Below are positions 24,490 through 38,449 of a stretch of 64,000 nucleotides of DNA, one piece after another (the stretch's first letter is position 1; every line of letters begins with the position of its first letter). Below the pieces are notes generated by a model. That model searched no databases and had not been told where the DNA came from. It was given only the letters and a program-made list of their open reading frames with translations. Origin of the DNA: Lasioglossum baleicum (lineage: Eukaryota > Arthropoda > Insecta > Hymenoptera > Halictidae); assembly GCF_051020765.1 (NCBI RefSeq), contig NW_027469191.1, forward strand, positions 248,001-312,000, written 5' to 3'. The position numbers and the translations under genes are program-made.

Positions 24490-27400
24490 CGTTAAGGTGA
24501 CCGTCACTGAATTGGATACCAATTTCGTTCTCTGACCACGAAAATATACACTCGATACAGCGGGTTAGGTTCTCCGAAGGTAAGGTCTTCGGTAAAAAAT
24601 TGACTATATAGCAGTAGGGGACGATCCACAACGGTTTGACTATGTTCTTTAATATTTATACTATGAAATTGCATGTGCAAATAATGTACAGCGGGATAAG
24701 TGGCGGACTTTCGGCTTTGACTCTTGGAATCACAGGATAGGTGAAGCTACTGACTTAACGGTTCGACTGACAAAGAAGGTGGTAACGTTTTCAAAAGGTT
24801 TGACGCTCTATTTCGATAATCAAACCGTGAATGAAGGTGTCTATGACCAATCCTGTTCAGCGGATTTAGTACAGGAATTCCTGGATTGAATTTCATAATC
24901 GCAGAATGGGCGAAGTTATTGATTTAGCCGTTCGTCTCTCACAGAAGTTGGCAACGTTCTCGAGCGGATGGTCCCGCGATTTTCTAATTCATACATGAAA
25001 TTAAGGTGCCCGTCCCTATAATGCACACTACAGATCTTGCCTGAACAATAAGTTGTACTCTCGATACAGCGGGTTAGCTTCTCGATGGAAAGGCATTCTG
25101 TGAAATGTTTGACCCTATACCAATAACTAACGTTCTACCAGGGATTGGATCAGTAGATTAATATTGATACAGTGAATTAAAGTGTCTTTTGCCAATACTG
25201 ATCAGCGTATTTAACCCAGGGTCACCTGGTGTAGATTTCGGAATCACAGTATAGGATATGTTATTGACAAGGATGTGCGACTAGCAAAGAAGGTGGTACC
25301 ATTCTCAACGCTTAGACTCTCGATTTTGCTACTCATACATGAAAATGTGGCGGCCATCTGGTAAAATTTATACTAATTTAATTCCGTGATCACTGTGAAA
25401 AACGTTCCCTACTGCAGGTTAGGCTTCTCGGAAGTTATGGTCTTCGGTAAAAATGCTGACTCTGTACCAATAGGTATCGTTCTACAGCGGTTTGACACTC
25501 TGCTTTTATATTCAAACCGTGAATTAATGTGACGGATACCAATAATCTTCTGTGGGTTTTCACCTGGAATTCCAGATTTGACTCTCGGAATCATGGGATA
25601 GGTGACGCTACAGACTTAGCCGTTCGTCTCTCACAGAGGGTGGTAACGCTCTCGACCGGTTTGACCTTCGATCTTCTAATTCATACATGAAGTTAAGGAG
25701 TCCGTCAATGAAATGGAGACTAACTTCCCTCTCTGAACACGAAGTTATATTCTCGATACAGCCGACTAGTAGTTCAGGCGATAAGGTCTTCGGTGAAACG
25801 TTTGACTCTACAGCAATTACTATCTTCACCGGTTTGAGTTTCTGCTTTAATATTCAATCCATGAATTAAGGTGTCACTTGCCAACAGTGTTCGGCGCATT
25901 CACTGCAGGAATACTTGGTTTGACCCATGGAATCACAGGATAGGTGGAGCTATTGACGTATCCGTTCGACCCTCAAAGAGTGTGGTTACGCTCTCGATCG
26001 GTTTGACACTCGACATTCGAATTCATTCTTGAAATAAAGGTGTCCGTCACTAAAATGATTACTAACTTGTTCCAGGGATCACGATGTCATACTCACGATA
26101 TAGCGGATTAGGCTTTCGAAGTGTAACGTCTTCAGTAAAACGTTTGACTGTATACCGATGGTAATGCTCTCAAACGGTTTGACGATCTACTATAATATTC
26201 AAACCGAGATTAAGGTGTCTAATGCCAATACTGTTACGCTGATTTACTCCCGGAATACCTGCTTTGACTTTCGGAATCGGAGGATGTGTGAAGCCATTGA
26301 ATTAGCCGTTCCATGCTTAAAGAAGGTGGGACTGCTCTCGAACGGCTTGCCTCTAGATCTTCTCATGCATAAGTGAAATTAAGGTGTCCGCCACTACAAT
26401 GAGTACTAATTTTGTATCTCTGGACATGAAGGTATCCTTCAGATACTGAGGATTATGTTCTCGGAGGGTAATGCATTCCGTAAGACTTTTGGCATTATAC
26501 GAACAAGTATCGCTCTGCAAGGGATAGACTCTGCCCTTTAACATTCAAACCGTGAATTAAGGCGTCCATTACCAATAGTGTACGGCTGAATGTCTCCCGG
26601 AATACCTGGTTTAACTATCCGAAATGCAGGACAGGCGGAACTAGTGACATAGCTGATCGATATGTAAAGAAGGTGGGACTGTTCTCGAACGGTTTCAATG
26701 TCCATTTTTCTATTCATACATGTAAAAAACAGTGCAGCTGATAAAATGTCTAGTAATTGGTTTCCGTGGGCACCAAGCATGATATTCGATACTGCGGGAT
26801 GGCATCTCGGAAGGTAAGGTATTCGGTAAAATGTATGACTTCATACAAATTGTGTATATATTCTCCATCGCATTGAGTCTCCACTTTACTATTCAAACTG
26901 TGAAACAAGCTGTCTATTGCTGGTACTTTTTAGAGGATTTACTCCTGGAATACATGGCTTGACTCTAGGAATCACATCTATATGTGAAAATATTGACGTA
27001 GCCATTCGTCTCTCCCTGAATGTGGTAACGATTTCGAAAGGTTTCACTCCCGATATTCTAATATATATATGAATCTAAGCTGCCCGTCATTGAAACGAAC
27101 ACTTATTTCTTTCTCTGAACACGAAGTTATACTCTGGATACAACGGGATAGTTCTTTCGGAGGGTAATGTCTTCAGTAAAATGTTTAACCCTATACCAAC
27201 TGGTATCGCCCACAAACAGTTTGACGATCTACTTTAATATTCAATCCGTTAATTAAGGTTATTATTGCCAATACAGCTCAGCGGATTAACTCACGGAATA
27301 TCTGGTTTGGCACTCGGAATCACAGGATAGGTGAAGCTGTTTCCTTAGAAGTTCGACTCTTAAAGAAGGTGGTAACATTCTCGAAAGGTTTGACTCTCGA

Positions 27401-30400
27401 TTATGATATTCATGTATGTAAATATGGGGCCCATCACTAAAATCTGAACCAATTTGCTTCTCTGGACACGAAGCTATACTCTCGATAGTGCGGACTCGCT
27501 ATTCAGAAGATAAGGCCGCCGGTAGAAAGATTGATTCTATTCCAATACGTAGCGATCTACTTCAGGTTGTCTCCGGAGTCTAAAAATTTATGTCGTGAAT
27601 ACGGTATATAGTGCCAATATTGTACATCAGAGTTTCCCCCGGAATTCCTGATATCACTGTCGGAATAACAGGCTAGGTGAAGCTATTTACTTAGCCGTTC
27701 GACTTATTTGGTCGACTCTCAAAGAAGAAAGTATCGTTTCGTACGGTTTGACCATCGACCTTCTAATTCATACATAACGTTAAGGTGACAGTCACTGAAA
27801 TGAATACTAACTTCTTTCTCAGAACATGAAGTTATACTCTCGATATGGCAGCATAATTTTTCGGAGGGTAAAGCCTTCGGAAAAACGTTTGACTTTATAC
27901 CAATTGGTAACGTTCTCAAACACTTTGACGCTCTGCTGTAATATTCAAACCGTGAAGTGAGGCGTTTGTTACCAATACTGTTCAGCGGATTTCCTATCCT
28001 AATACCTGCTTTGGCTCTTGGAATCACATGATTAGTGTACTTATTGCCTCAGACGTTCGTCCCTCACAGAAGGTGGTAATGTTCCCGAACGGTGTGACAC
28101 TCGATTTTCCAATACATATATGAAGTAGCTGTGACCGTTACTGAAGTGACGACAATTTTCTTTCTCTGAACACGATGTTATACTCTTGATACAGATGGTT
28201 AGATTCCCAGCATGTAAGGCTCTCGGTAAATGATTTGACTTGATACAAATTGGTAACGTTCTCATATGGTTTGGCGCTCCACTAAATTATACAAGCCCCG
28301 AATTAAGGTGTCAAAGGCCAATACCTTTCAACCGATTTTCTCTCGGAAGTCCATGCTTGACTTTCGGAATCACAGAATAGGTGCAGCTGTTGATTTAACC
28401 GTTTGATCTTCAAAGAAGGTGGTAACGATCTCGAACGGTTTGACCCTCCTTCTATATAATTAACTAAAATTATACTAATTTCCTTCTCCGAACAACACGT
28501 TATACTCTCGATACAGCTGGTTAGCTTTTCGATGGTAAGACCTTCTGTGAAAAGTTTGACTGTGCAGCAATCAGGCATGTTTCAAAACTGTTTGGATCTG
28601 TATTTTAGTATTCATGCCGTGAAATATAGTGCATAAGGCCAATACTGTACAGCTGATCTACGCTCGAAATACCTGGCTTGACCCGCGGCATCACAGGATA
28701 GGTGAAACTACTGAATTATACGATGGACTTTCAAGCAAGGCGGTAATATTCCCAAAGGGCTGACACTCGACCTTCTAATTTATATATGAAATCAAGGAGA
28801 CCGTCACTAAAATGTATAATAATTTGCTTCACTGAATACGAACTCATACACACGGTATAGTGGGTTAGCTTCTCGCAGGCTAGTCCTGCTGTGAAAAGTT
28901 TGACTCCATAGCAATAAGTCAAGCTCTACAACGGCTTGGATGTGTAGATTAATATTCACACAGTGAATTAAAGTGTCTATTGTCGAAACTGTTCAGCGTA
29001 TTTAATTCCGAAATACATGTCTAACTCTTGGAATCGCATTATAGATGGAGCTATTGACTCAGCCGATCGTCCCCAAAGTAGGTGGTAACATTCTCGAACG
29101 GTTTGACACACGACCTATGAATTCATACATGAAATTAAGATGCTCGTTAATGAAATCTACATAAATTTACTTCTCCGAACACGAAGTAATACTCTCGGTA
29201 CCGAGCGCTGAAAAGTTTGACTATATTCAAGTAGATAAAGCTGTATAACCTTTTGCCGTTTCACCTTAATAATCATACCCTGAAATAGGCTGGATATTGC
29301 CAATTCGATCCAGCAGATTACTCCCGGAATACCTGGTGTGACTCTCGGAATCACAAGAAAGGTGAAGCTATTGACCTAGGCGTTCCAATAGCAAGGAGGG
29401 TTGTACCGTTCTCCATCTGTTGGCCCTCGATGTTCTAATTCGTGCTCGAAATTAAGGTGGCTGTCACTAAAATGTGTATAAATGTGTTTCACTGAGCACG
29501 AGGTAATACTCTCGTTACGGTGGCTTCAGTTCTCGGAAGGTAATGCTTTCGGCAAAAAGTTTGCATCTACATGAATGGGTATTGTTTCATAACGGATTCA
29601 CGGCCTGCATTCGTATTCATACCGCGAAGTAAGGTATCCCGTGACAATACTCCTCAGCGGATTTACTACCGGATTACCAGGTTTGACTTTCGGAATCACA
29701 GGGTAGGTGAAGCTGTTAATGTAGCCGTTCGACACTCATAGAAGGTGGAAACGGTCTCGAACGGTTTTACACACGATCTTCTAATTCATGCATGAAATTA
29801 AAGTGCCGCCATTACAATGTTTACTAATTTGTTGCTCTGACCACGAATTTATATTCTGGGTACAGCGAGTTAGGCTTTCGAATTGTAAGGTCTTCGGTAG
29901 CACGTTTGACTTTATCCCAATTGGTAACCCACTCAAACGATCTGTTGCTCTATTTTAATATTCATACCCTGAATTAAGGTGTCTGTCGCAAATACTGTTA
30001 AGCAGATTTACAACCGGATTACGTGGTTTGACTCTGGGAATCACAGGATAGGTGAAGCTATCGACTTTGCTCTGCGACTCTCACAGAAGGTGGTAACGTT
30101 CTCGAACGGTTTGTCGCGCTATCTTCTAATTCATACATGATATTATGGTGCTCGTCACTAAATTGTATACTAGTATATACGTCTGAACGCGGTGTAATAC
30201 TCTCGATGCTGCCGGGCAGTTTTGCAAAGTGTATGGCACTCTGTAATACATTCAACACTACACGAATATGTAATGTTCTACAACGGCTAGACGGTCTGCT
30301 TCAATACTTAAACCGTCAATTGTGGTGTCTATTGCTTATTCTGTACAGCGCATTTACTCCCGGAATATTTGGTTTGTCTTTCGGTATCAAAAGATATATG

Positions 30401-31261
30401 AAGCTAGAGACTTAGTTATGCGACGCTCAAGGAACTTGGTATCGTTCACGAACTCTTTGACTCTCAATGTTGATATTTAGAAACCAAATGTGGACTCCGT
30501 CCTCCAAATCGTCTACTAGTGTATTACGGTGAACAATAAGCGAGTGACTCGCTACAGCGTGTTAGGTTCATGGAAGGAAAGGTACTGTGTAAAAAGATTG
30601 ACTCTATACCATTTGGTAATGTCCTACATCGTTTGACTCTCTAACTTAATATTCATACCATGAATTAAGGCGTCTATGACCGATACTGTTCAGTGGATTT
30701 AATGCCGTAATACCTGATTTGGCTCTCTGTAAAACAGGATAGGTGACGCTATTGACTTAGTTGAGCGGCTCGCAAGGATGCTTGTACCGATCTGGGACAG
30801 TTTGCTCCACGATCTTCTAATTCATATATGAAATTAAGGCGCACGTCACTAAAAATTATTCAAATTTGTTTCTCTGTGCACGAAGTTATTCTCTCGAAGC
30901 AGCGTGTTTGATTCCCGGAAGGAGAAGCCGTCGGTAAAAAGAATGATTATATAAAAATTGTTAACGTTCTATAACGGGTTGATCGTCTACCTTAATATTC
31001 ATACTTTGAACTATGATGACTATTGCCAATACTGCACATGGCATTTAGTCCCGGGATACCTCGTTCACTCTCGGAATCACAGGATAGGTGATGCTATTGA
31101 CATAACTGTTCGATCTCAACGAAGGTGGTAACGTAATCGAAAGGTTTGGCCCTCGACTTTCTAATTCATGCATGAAATTATGGTGACGTCCATAAATTGT
31201 ATACTAATGTGATTCCCTAAACACGTAGCAATACTTTCGATCCGGCGGGTTAGCTTCCCGG
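24490..31261 (-). repeat. Family A satellite array, - orientation (block 4)
   Basis: About 19-20 units in reverse complement, starting near 24490 with GTTAAGGTGACCGTCACTG and ending at 31261 after GGGTTAGCTTCCCGG. Several units carry local deletions: about 30 bp near 28445-28465, and about 40 bp near 29200. A short repeated run sits near 27705-27718. The CGTC(T/C)..AAAATCGTCTACTAGTG variant occurs near 30500. The last 70 bp resemble 49730-49800 in block 6 through shared GATTCYCTAAACACGTAGC. No gene is visible. Confidence 0.9.
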
Positions 31262-34029
31262 CATCCTGTGATGCCGAAATACAAACCAGGTATTCCGTGA
31301 GTAAATAAGCTGAAGCGTATTGGCAAAAGACACCTTAATTCACTGTATGTATATTAAAGTACTGTGTCAAATCGTTGTAGAACTATACATATTGGTATGA
31401 AGACGCCATCTTGACCGAAGGCCTCACCCGTCCCAGACGCTAACCCCCTGTATCTAGAGTATAGTTTCGTGTTCAGAGAGACAAATTAGTATATATCGTA
31501 GTCACGGCACCTGTATTTTCATGTGTGAATAAGAAGAACAAGTGTCAAAATATTCGAGAACGTTTCCAACTTTCTTGTGTATAGAACGGCTAAGTCAGTA
31601 GCATCACCTATCATGTGATACCGAGAGTCAAGTCAGGTAATCCGGGTGTAATCTCGCTGAAAGGTATTGGCATTATACACAATTTTTCGCGGTACAGATA
31701 TTGAAGGACAGATTCAAGCCGTTGCTGAATTTTAGGTATTGGCATATGGTTACACTTTTTTACAGACGGCCTTTCCTTCGGAGAAGATATCCGTCTGCAT
31801 CCGAAGTATAACTTCATGTTCACGGAAGTGAATTAGTAAATACATTAACTGACGGGAACCTTAACTTCGTGAATGTACTAGGAGATCGAGTATCAAACCT
31901 TTCGTGCACGTTACCGCCTTCATTGAGTGTTGGACGTCTAAAACAATAGCTTCACCGATCCTGTGATTCTGAGAGACCAACCAGATATTCCATTGCTACG
32001 AACACCTTTGTTCACGGCTTGAAAATTAATGCAGTCCGCCAAAACATTTGAGAACATTACCAATTGTTATAAATACATATGGATTACCGAAGACCTTACC
32101 ATTCGAGAACGTAACTCGCTGTATGAGGAGTATGATTTCGGGATCAGTGAAAGTAATTAAAATTCATTTTAGCGATGGGCACCATATTTTCCTGTACGTA
32201 AAGAAGATCCAGATTCAAACCGTTCGACAATGTGGCGACCTTTTTTGGGAGACGACCGGCTAAGTGAAGAACAGCACCTATCATGTGATTGCGATAGTCA
32301 AATCGGGTATTCCGGGAGTCAATCCGCTGTACAGTATTGGGAATAGTCACCTCAATTCACGGTATGAATATTAAAGCAGAAGGTCAATCCGACGCAGAAC
32401 ATTACCAATTGGTATAGAGACATTCTGTGTAACGAATACATTACCTTCCATGAACTTAACCTACTATAGCGATTGTCATGCTTAGCGCCCACGGATACAA
32501 ATGAGTAGACATTATGGCCAGACACACCTGGCTTCGATATATGAATTAGAAGATCGAGAGTCAATCGCTTCGAAAACGACACGACCCTCTTTCAGAGACG
32601 AACGGCTATGACAATAGCTTGAAATATTCCAAGACTCTAAGAGTCAAATCTTGTATTCTGGGAGTAAATCTGCTTAAGCGTATTGGCAACATACACCATT
32701 ATTCATAGTGTGGATATTAATGTAGTACGACAAACCATTTGAGAGCGTTACGAATGAGTATAACGTCAAACGTTTTATCGATGGCCTTACCTTCAGCGAA
32801 CTACACCCGCTACATCGGGAGAATTAGTTCGAATTGAGAGAAGGACATTTGTATTCATTTCAGTCACGGGCACCTTCACTTCATGTCCGAATTAGAAGAC
32901 CGTGCGTCATGCCGCTCGAGAACGTTGCCACCCTCTGTAAGATACGAACTGCTCCGACAATAGCTTCACCTACCCTGTAATTCGGAGTGTCGAACCAGAT
33001 GTTCCGACAGCAAATGCGCTGTACAAAACAGGTAATGATATTGGCAATGCTCAGAGTCAAAAAGTTGTAGAGGGTTATGTATTGGTAGAGACTCTAAACT
33101 TATACCGAAGATATTACCTCCCTCGAACCTCACAGGCCTCATCGGGAGTATAAAGCTTGGTGTTCTGTGGAAGAAATATGTACACATTTTTGTCACGGGC
33201 ACGTTTCCTTCATGTATGAATTAGAATAATGGGGGTCAAACAGATGAAGAACGTTGCCACCTTCTGTGAGAGACGAACGGCTAAGTCAACAGCTTCACCT
33301 ATCCTGTGATTCCGAGAGTTAAGTGATGTATTCCGGGAGTAAATCCGTTGTACAATTTTGGGAACGGGCACCTCAGTATACGGTATGAATATTAAAGCTG
33401 GCCGTCATGCCGTTGTTGAATAATACGTATTCGTGTAGGGTTATATTTCTCACAGAACGCCATACCCACCGCAAACCTCACCAGCTTCATCGAGAGTATA
33501 CCTTCGTGATCAGTGAATGATGTTAGTCTTAATTTCAGTGACGGCAACTTAACTTCATGTATAAATTAGATGATCAGAAGTCAACCAGATCGAGAACGAT
33601 ACCACCTTCTGTGAGATACGAACAGCTAAGTCAATAGCTTCACATATCCTATGTTTGCGAAAGATAAACCAGATATTCCGGGAGTAAATTCTCTGTACAG
33701 TATTGACAATATACACCTCAGTTCACGGTTTGAATATTAAAGCAGGCCGTCAAGCCGTAGTAGAACATTACATATTCGTGTAAGGTTAAACTACTTACAG
33801 AATATCTTACCCTCCGAAAGTGGTATCAGCTCTATGGAGAGAATAACAGCATGTTCGGAGGTAGGAACTTGTAAACATTTGAGGAACGAGCACCTTAACT
33901 TCATGCATGAATTGAAAGATCGAGCGTCAAACCACTGGTGAACGTTGCCATCTTCTGGAAGAGACGATTGGGTAAGTCAATATTTTCACGTATCCTCCGA
34001 TTGAAATTGTCAAACCAGGTATTCAGGGA

Positions 34030-34680
34030 CTAAAACCGCTGTACAATATTGGCGTTATACGCCCTACCTGCAGTCTTAAACATTAAATTGCAGAGTGAAA
34101 CCGTTGTCGAACATAACGAATTGGCATAGATTTAAACTTTTCTTCTCAGGCCTTACCTTCCGATACCCTAATCTGCTGTATCGATTGTCAAAATTCGAGT
34201 TCAGGCAAACAACCTATTATTCTGTTTCGTGACCGGGCACCTTCTTTCATGTATGAATAAGGAGATCGATGTGCATGCTGTTCCAGAAGGATACAACTAT
34301 CCGTTATATTCGCACAGCTAAGTCAATAGCGGCACCTAGTCTGTGATTCCGAGCTTCGAACCAGGTATTCCGGGAGTGAATCCGCTGTTCATTATGGGCA
34401 ATAGACACCTTAATTTATGTTATGGATATTAATGTAGGTAGTCAAACCGTTGGAGATTATAACTAGGTGGTACAATGTTAAAGATTTTACCGGTTATATT
34501 ACCAACCAAGATCATAACCCGCTGCAGCAAGTGTCCTGCTTAGTGCATACGGAAAAAACCAGTAGATACTTATGCAGACGGACACCTCATTTTCATGTAT
34601 GAATAGAACAATAAGGAGCCAATCCGTTAGAGAATGTTCTCACCTTCTTTGGGAGTCGAACACCTAAGTATATAGCTTCA
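34030..34680 (+). repeat. Higher-order copy matching 21640-22640
   Basis: The right-hand partner of the segment at 21640-22640, lacking one unit between the GCGTTATACGCC and GCAAACAACCT landmarks. The landmarks keep the same order and strand. Confidence 0.8.
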
Positions 34681-35819
34681 CCTATCCTGTGGATCGGAGA
34701 GTCAGCCCGGGAAAACCGAGAGTAAGATCGCTGAGAAGCATTAGCAATAGACACCATAGATCACGGTTTGAATAATAAAGCAGGCCGCAATGCAGTTGTT
34801 GAACATTACATATAGGTGAATGGTCGAACGTCTGCCAGAATGCATAACCATACGTTAAGCTAACCCGCTATATCGGACGCATGACACCGTGATCAGTGGC
34901 ACGAACTCGCATTCATTTTAGGGATGAGCACAATAAATTTATGCACGAATTAGATGATGGAGTGTCAAACCCTTCGAGAACGATGCCACACTCTGTGTGA
35001 GACGAACGGCTGAGTCAATAGCTTCACCTATACTGTGATTCGGAGAGCCAAACCATGAACCCTGGGCGTAAGATCGCTGAAGAGTATTCGCAATTGGTAC
35101 CTTAACTCACGGTTTGAATATTAAGGTAGAGTGTGAATGCATTGTAGATCGTTGCCAGATGGTACACAGTCCAACAGTTTATCGACAGCCTTACCTTCGG
35201 TGAAGCAAACCCTCCGTTTTGACTGCAGAATTTCGTGTTCAGAGAAAGAAATTAGTCTTCAGTTCTGTGACGGGCGCCTTAAATTCATGTATGAATTAGA
35301 AGTTCGAGGGTCAAACCGTTCGAGACCGTTACCACATTATATGATTGTCGAATGGCTACTTCAATAGCTTCACCTTCCCCGTGATTCCGAAAGACAAACG
35401 GGGTAATCAGGGAGTAAATCCGCAGAAGGGTATTGTCAATAGACACCTTAATTCGCGGTATGAATATTAAAGCAGACCTTCAAGGCGTTGTGGACAATAA
35501 CCCATTGGTGTAGATTCAAATCGTTTACACAAAGCGTTGCCTTCGGAGAACCTAACCCGCCGTATCGAGAGTAGAACTTCGTATTCATAGATGGAAATTA
35601 TTCTTCATTTCAGTAGAAGGGCACCATAACCTCAGGAATGAATTAAATGATCGAGACTCAGACCGCTCGAGAATGTTGACACGATCTGTGAGGGACGAAC
35701 GGCTAAGTGAACAGCTTTACCTATCCAGTGATTCGGAGAGTTGTACTTGGTACTCCTGGAGTAAATCCGTTGAAGAGTATTGCCAATTGACACCTTAATT
35801 CACGGTTTGAATATTAAAG

Positions 35820-36400
35820 TAAAGCGTCAAACCATTTGAGAACTTTACCGATTCGTATAGAGTCAATCTTTTACCGAAAGGCTCGGCTTCCCAGATGCCT
35901 AGATGGGTGTGGGCAGGGTTCCGCGGACTTTTCGCGGAATCAAATTGGTACATACTTTATCAGACGGCACCCTGTTTCTGTGTAAGAATAGCATAATCGA
36001 GAGTCAGATCGGCGAAGGTTGATGCCACATTCATTAGGTGTCGCAGACCTTCGTCAATAGCATCACCTATCCTATGATTCCGAGAATCTACCCAGGTACA
36101 CCAAGAGTAAATTCCCAGTGCAGTATCTGGAAGAGACACCTTACCTCACGGTATGAATATTAGTGCAGAGCACCACACAGTGTGTGAACGTTACCAGTTG
36201 GTATAAAGTCAAACGTTTTACCAACGACAATACCTTCCGAGAATCAAAGCCGCTGTATCGGTAGTCTAAATTGGTGTTCAGAGAAGCGAGCTACTATTTC
36301 TTATAGTGCCGTGCACCTTAATTTTATGTATGAATAAGAATATCCACATTCATATCGTTGCAGGACGTTACCACCCTCGTAGATAGTCGAACGCATATGT
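35820..36400 (+). repeat. Higher-order copy matching 51105-51670
   Basis: Highly distinctive variants are shared at one constant offset of 15281 bp: CCCAGATGCCTAGAT (35890 and 51171), GACCTTCGTCAATAGCATCA, GAGTAAATTCCCAG, and CAGTGTGTGAACGTTACCAG (about 36179 and 51460). This pair is much closer to each other than either is to adjacent units. Confidence 0.87.
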
Positions 36401-36414
36401 CAATAGCTTCACCT

Positions 36415-36690
36415 GCCCTGTGATTCAGATAGCCAAATCCAAATCAGTTATTCCGCGAGTGAATGCACTGTGCAGTATTGTCAATAGACACCTTCATTCA
36501 GGGTATGAATATTAAAGTGAAAGGCCAATCCGTCGGAAGACAATATCAATTGGAATAGTGTCTTTCTTTTTACTGAATACGATACCTTCCTAGTACATAA
36601 CGCGCCTTACCGAGTGTCATGCTTACTGTCCACGGAACCAAATTATTAGACATTATAGCAGAGGCATACCTTATTATGATATATGAATTA
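36415..36690 (+). repeat. Higher-order copy matching 53040-53315
   Basis: Shared markers are TCAGATAGCCAAATC, GGCCAATCCGTCGGA, GATACCTTCCTAG and TATAGCAGAGGCATACCTTA. The offset is 16629 bp, about four units more than for the segment just upstream, so units were gained in the right copy or lost here. Confidence 0.82.
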
Positions 36691-36880
36691 GAACATCGAG
36701 CGTCAATCCGTACGAGATCATTACCACCTTCTTTGAAAACTCCACATCTAAGACAATAGCTTCTCCTATTGATTGCGGGAGTCAAACCACGTATTTTAGG
36801 CATAAGTACTCTAAACAATATTGGCAATAGATACTGTAATTCACAGCATGAATATTAAGCTTGAGAGTCAAACCGTCGTA
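36690..36880 (+). repeat. Higher-order copy matching 54010-54200
   Basis: Shared markers are CCACATCTAAGACAATAGCT, AAACAATATTGGCAATAGAT, and AGCATGAATATTAAG followed by TTGAGAG. The offset is 17317 bp, two further units beyond the previous match. Confidence 0.8.
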
Positions 36881-36939
36881 GAGCTTTGCCAATTGGTGTA
36901 AAGTCAAACTCTTTGCCTATGCCTTATCTTCAGAGATGC

Positions 36940-37430
36940 AAACTCTCCGTTTCGAGAGTATAACACCGTATGTAGAAGTACGCACTAGTATACGTTTACA
37001 AACGAGCATCTTAATTTCATGCGTGACTGAGAAGGTCCAGTGTCAAACCGATCGAAAACGTTACCAGCTTCTGTGAGAGACGGACGGTTAAGTAAGTTGC
37101 TTCACATATCCTGTGATTCCGAGAGTAAGACTAGGTAATCCGAGAGTAAATCCGCAGTAGAATATTGGCAATAGGTACCTCCATTCTCGGATGAATATTA
37201 AGGATGGCCGTGGAGACATTGTATAACATTCCATATTCGTGTGGGGTTAAATTTCCTACAGAACGCCTTACCTCCGAAAAACTGACCCCCTGTATCAAGT
37301 GTATCACGCCGTGTTCAGAGGTACGAACTGGTATACATTTTGGTGACGTACAGCACAATTCATGTATGAATTAGAAGATGGAGTCAAATACATCGAGAGC
37401 GTTACCACCTTCAATGAGAGACGACCGGCT
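36940..37430 (+). repeat. Higher-order copy matching 56225-56715
   Basis: Shared markers are TAACACCGT (36961 and 56243), AGTATACGTTTACAAACGAG, GGCCGTGGAGACATTGTATA, ACATTCCATATTCGTGT, and the unusual shortened GATGGAGTCAAAT or GGTGGAGTCAAAT. The offset is 19282 bp. Confidence 0.85.
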
Positions 37431-38179
37431 AGGTCAATAAGCTCACGTATCCTGTGATTCCGATAGTCAAACGAGGTACTCAAGGAGTATATCCGCTGAA
37501 CAGTACTGGAAATCGATACCTTAATTCACAGCTTGAATTTTACAGTAGAGCGTGGGGCGTTTGAGAATGTTACCTATTGCTATAAAGTCAAACGTTTTAC
37601 CGAAAACGTTACCGCCCGAGAAGCTAACTCGCTGTAGCGAGTGTCTCGCATAATCTTCACGGAAACGAATGTGTAGACATGTTAGCAGACGGGCACCACA
37701 TTTTCATGTATAAACAGCAAAATCGAGAGTTTAACCTATGTCAATAGCTACATATACCATATAATTCCTGGAGTCAAACCACGTATTTCGGAGTAAATAC
37801 GCTGAACAGTTTAAGCAATAGACACCCTTTCCGGGGTATCAATAGTAATGTATAGAGTCAAACCGTGGGGAACATTTCGTCTGTTATGGAGTCATACTTT
37901 TTAATGAAGGTCTTAACAAGCGAGAATATAACACGCCGAAGCGAGTATTTTCCTTATTGTTAACGGAATCAAATTAGTATAAACTGGAGTGGCGTTCACC
38001 TTAGTTTCATGTATGAATAAGAAGATCGTGTGTCCTACCGTTCGAGAACGTGTCCACATTCTTCGAAAGTCGATAGGCTGAGTCAACAGTCTAACCAATT
38101 CTGTGATTCCTCAGAGTCAAGCAAGGTATCCGTGGTGTAAGTCCTCTGAACATTATCGGCAATAGATACCTTAATATAT

Positions 38180-38290
38180 GGCATGAATATCACAGTATTG
38201 ATTCCCAGGGTCAAACGTGTTATTCCGTGAGTATGTCCGCTGAACTGTTTCGGGATTATAACATCGTGCTCAGAGGATCAAAGTAGCAAA
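38180..38290 (+). repeat. Rearranged family A unit with a back-step and a skip
   Basis: After GAATATCACAGTA the sequence returns to a second TTGATTCCCAGGGTCAAACG with a following CGCTGAACTG segment. It then jumps straight to GGGATTATAACATCGTG in a2. About 50 bp of a1 is therefore duplicated and the first part of the next a2 is missing. Confidence 0.65.
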
Positions 38291-38449
38291 AATTATTGTG
38301 ACGGGGTGCTTAATTTCATTATAAATAAGAATATCGAGCGTCAGACCGTTTGAGAACGGTACCATCCACTTCCAGCATCGACCGGCTACGTGAATAGCTT
38401 CACCAATTCAATGACTCCGACTGTCGAATGAGGTATTCCGAGAGGAAAT

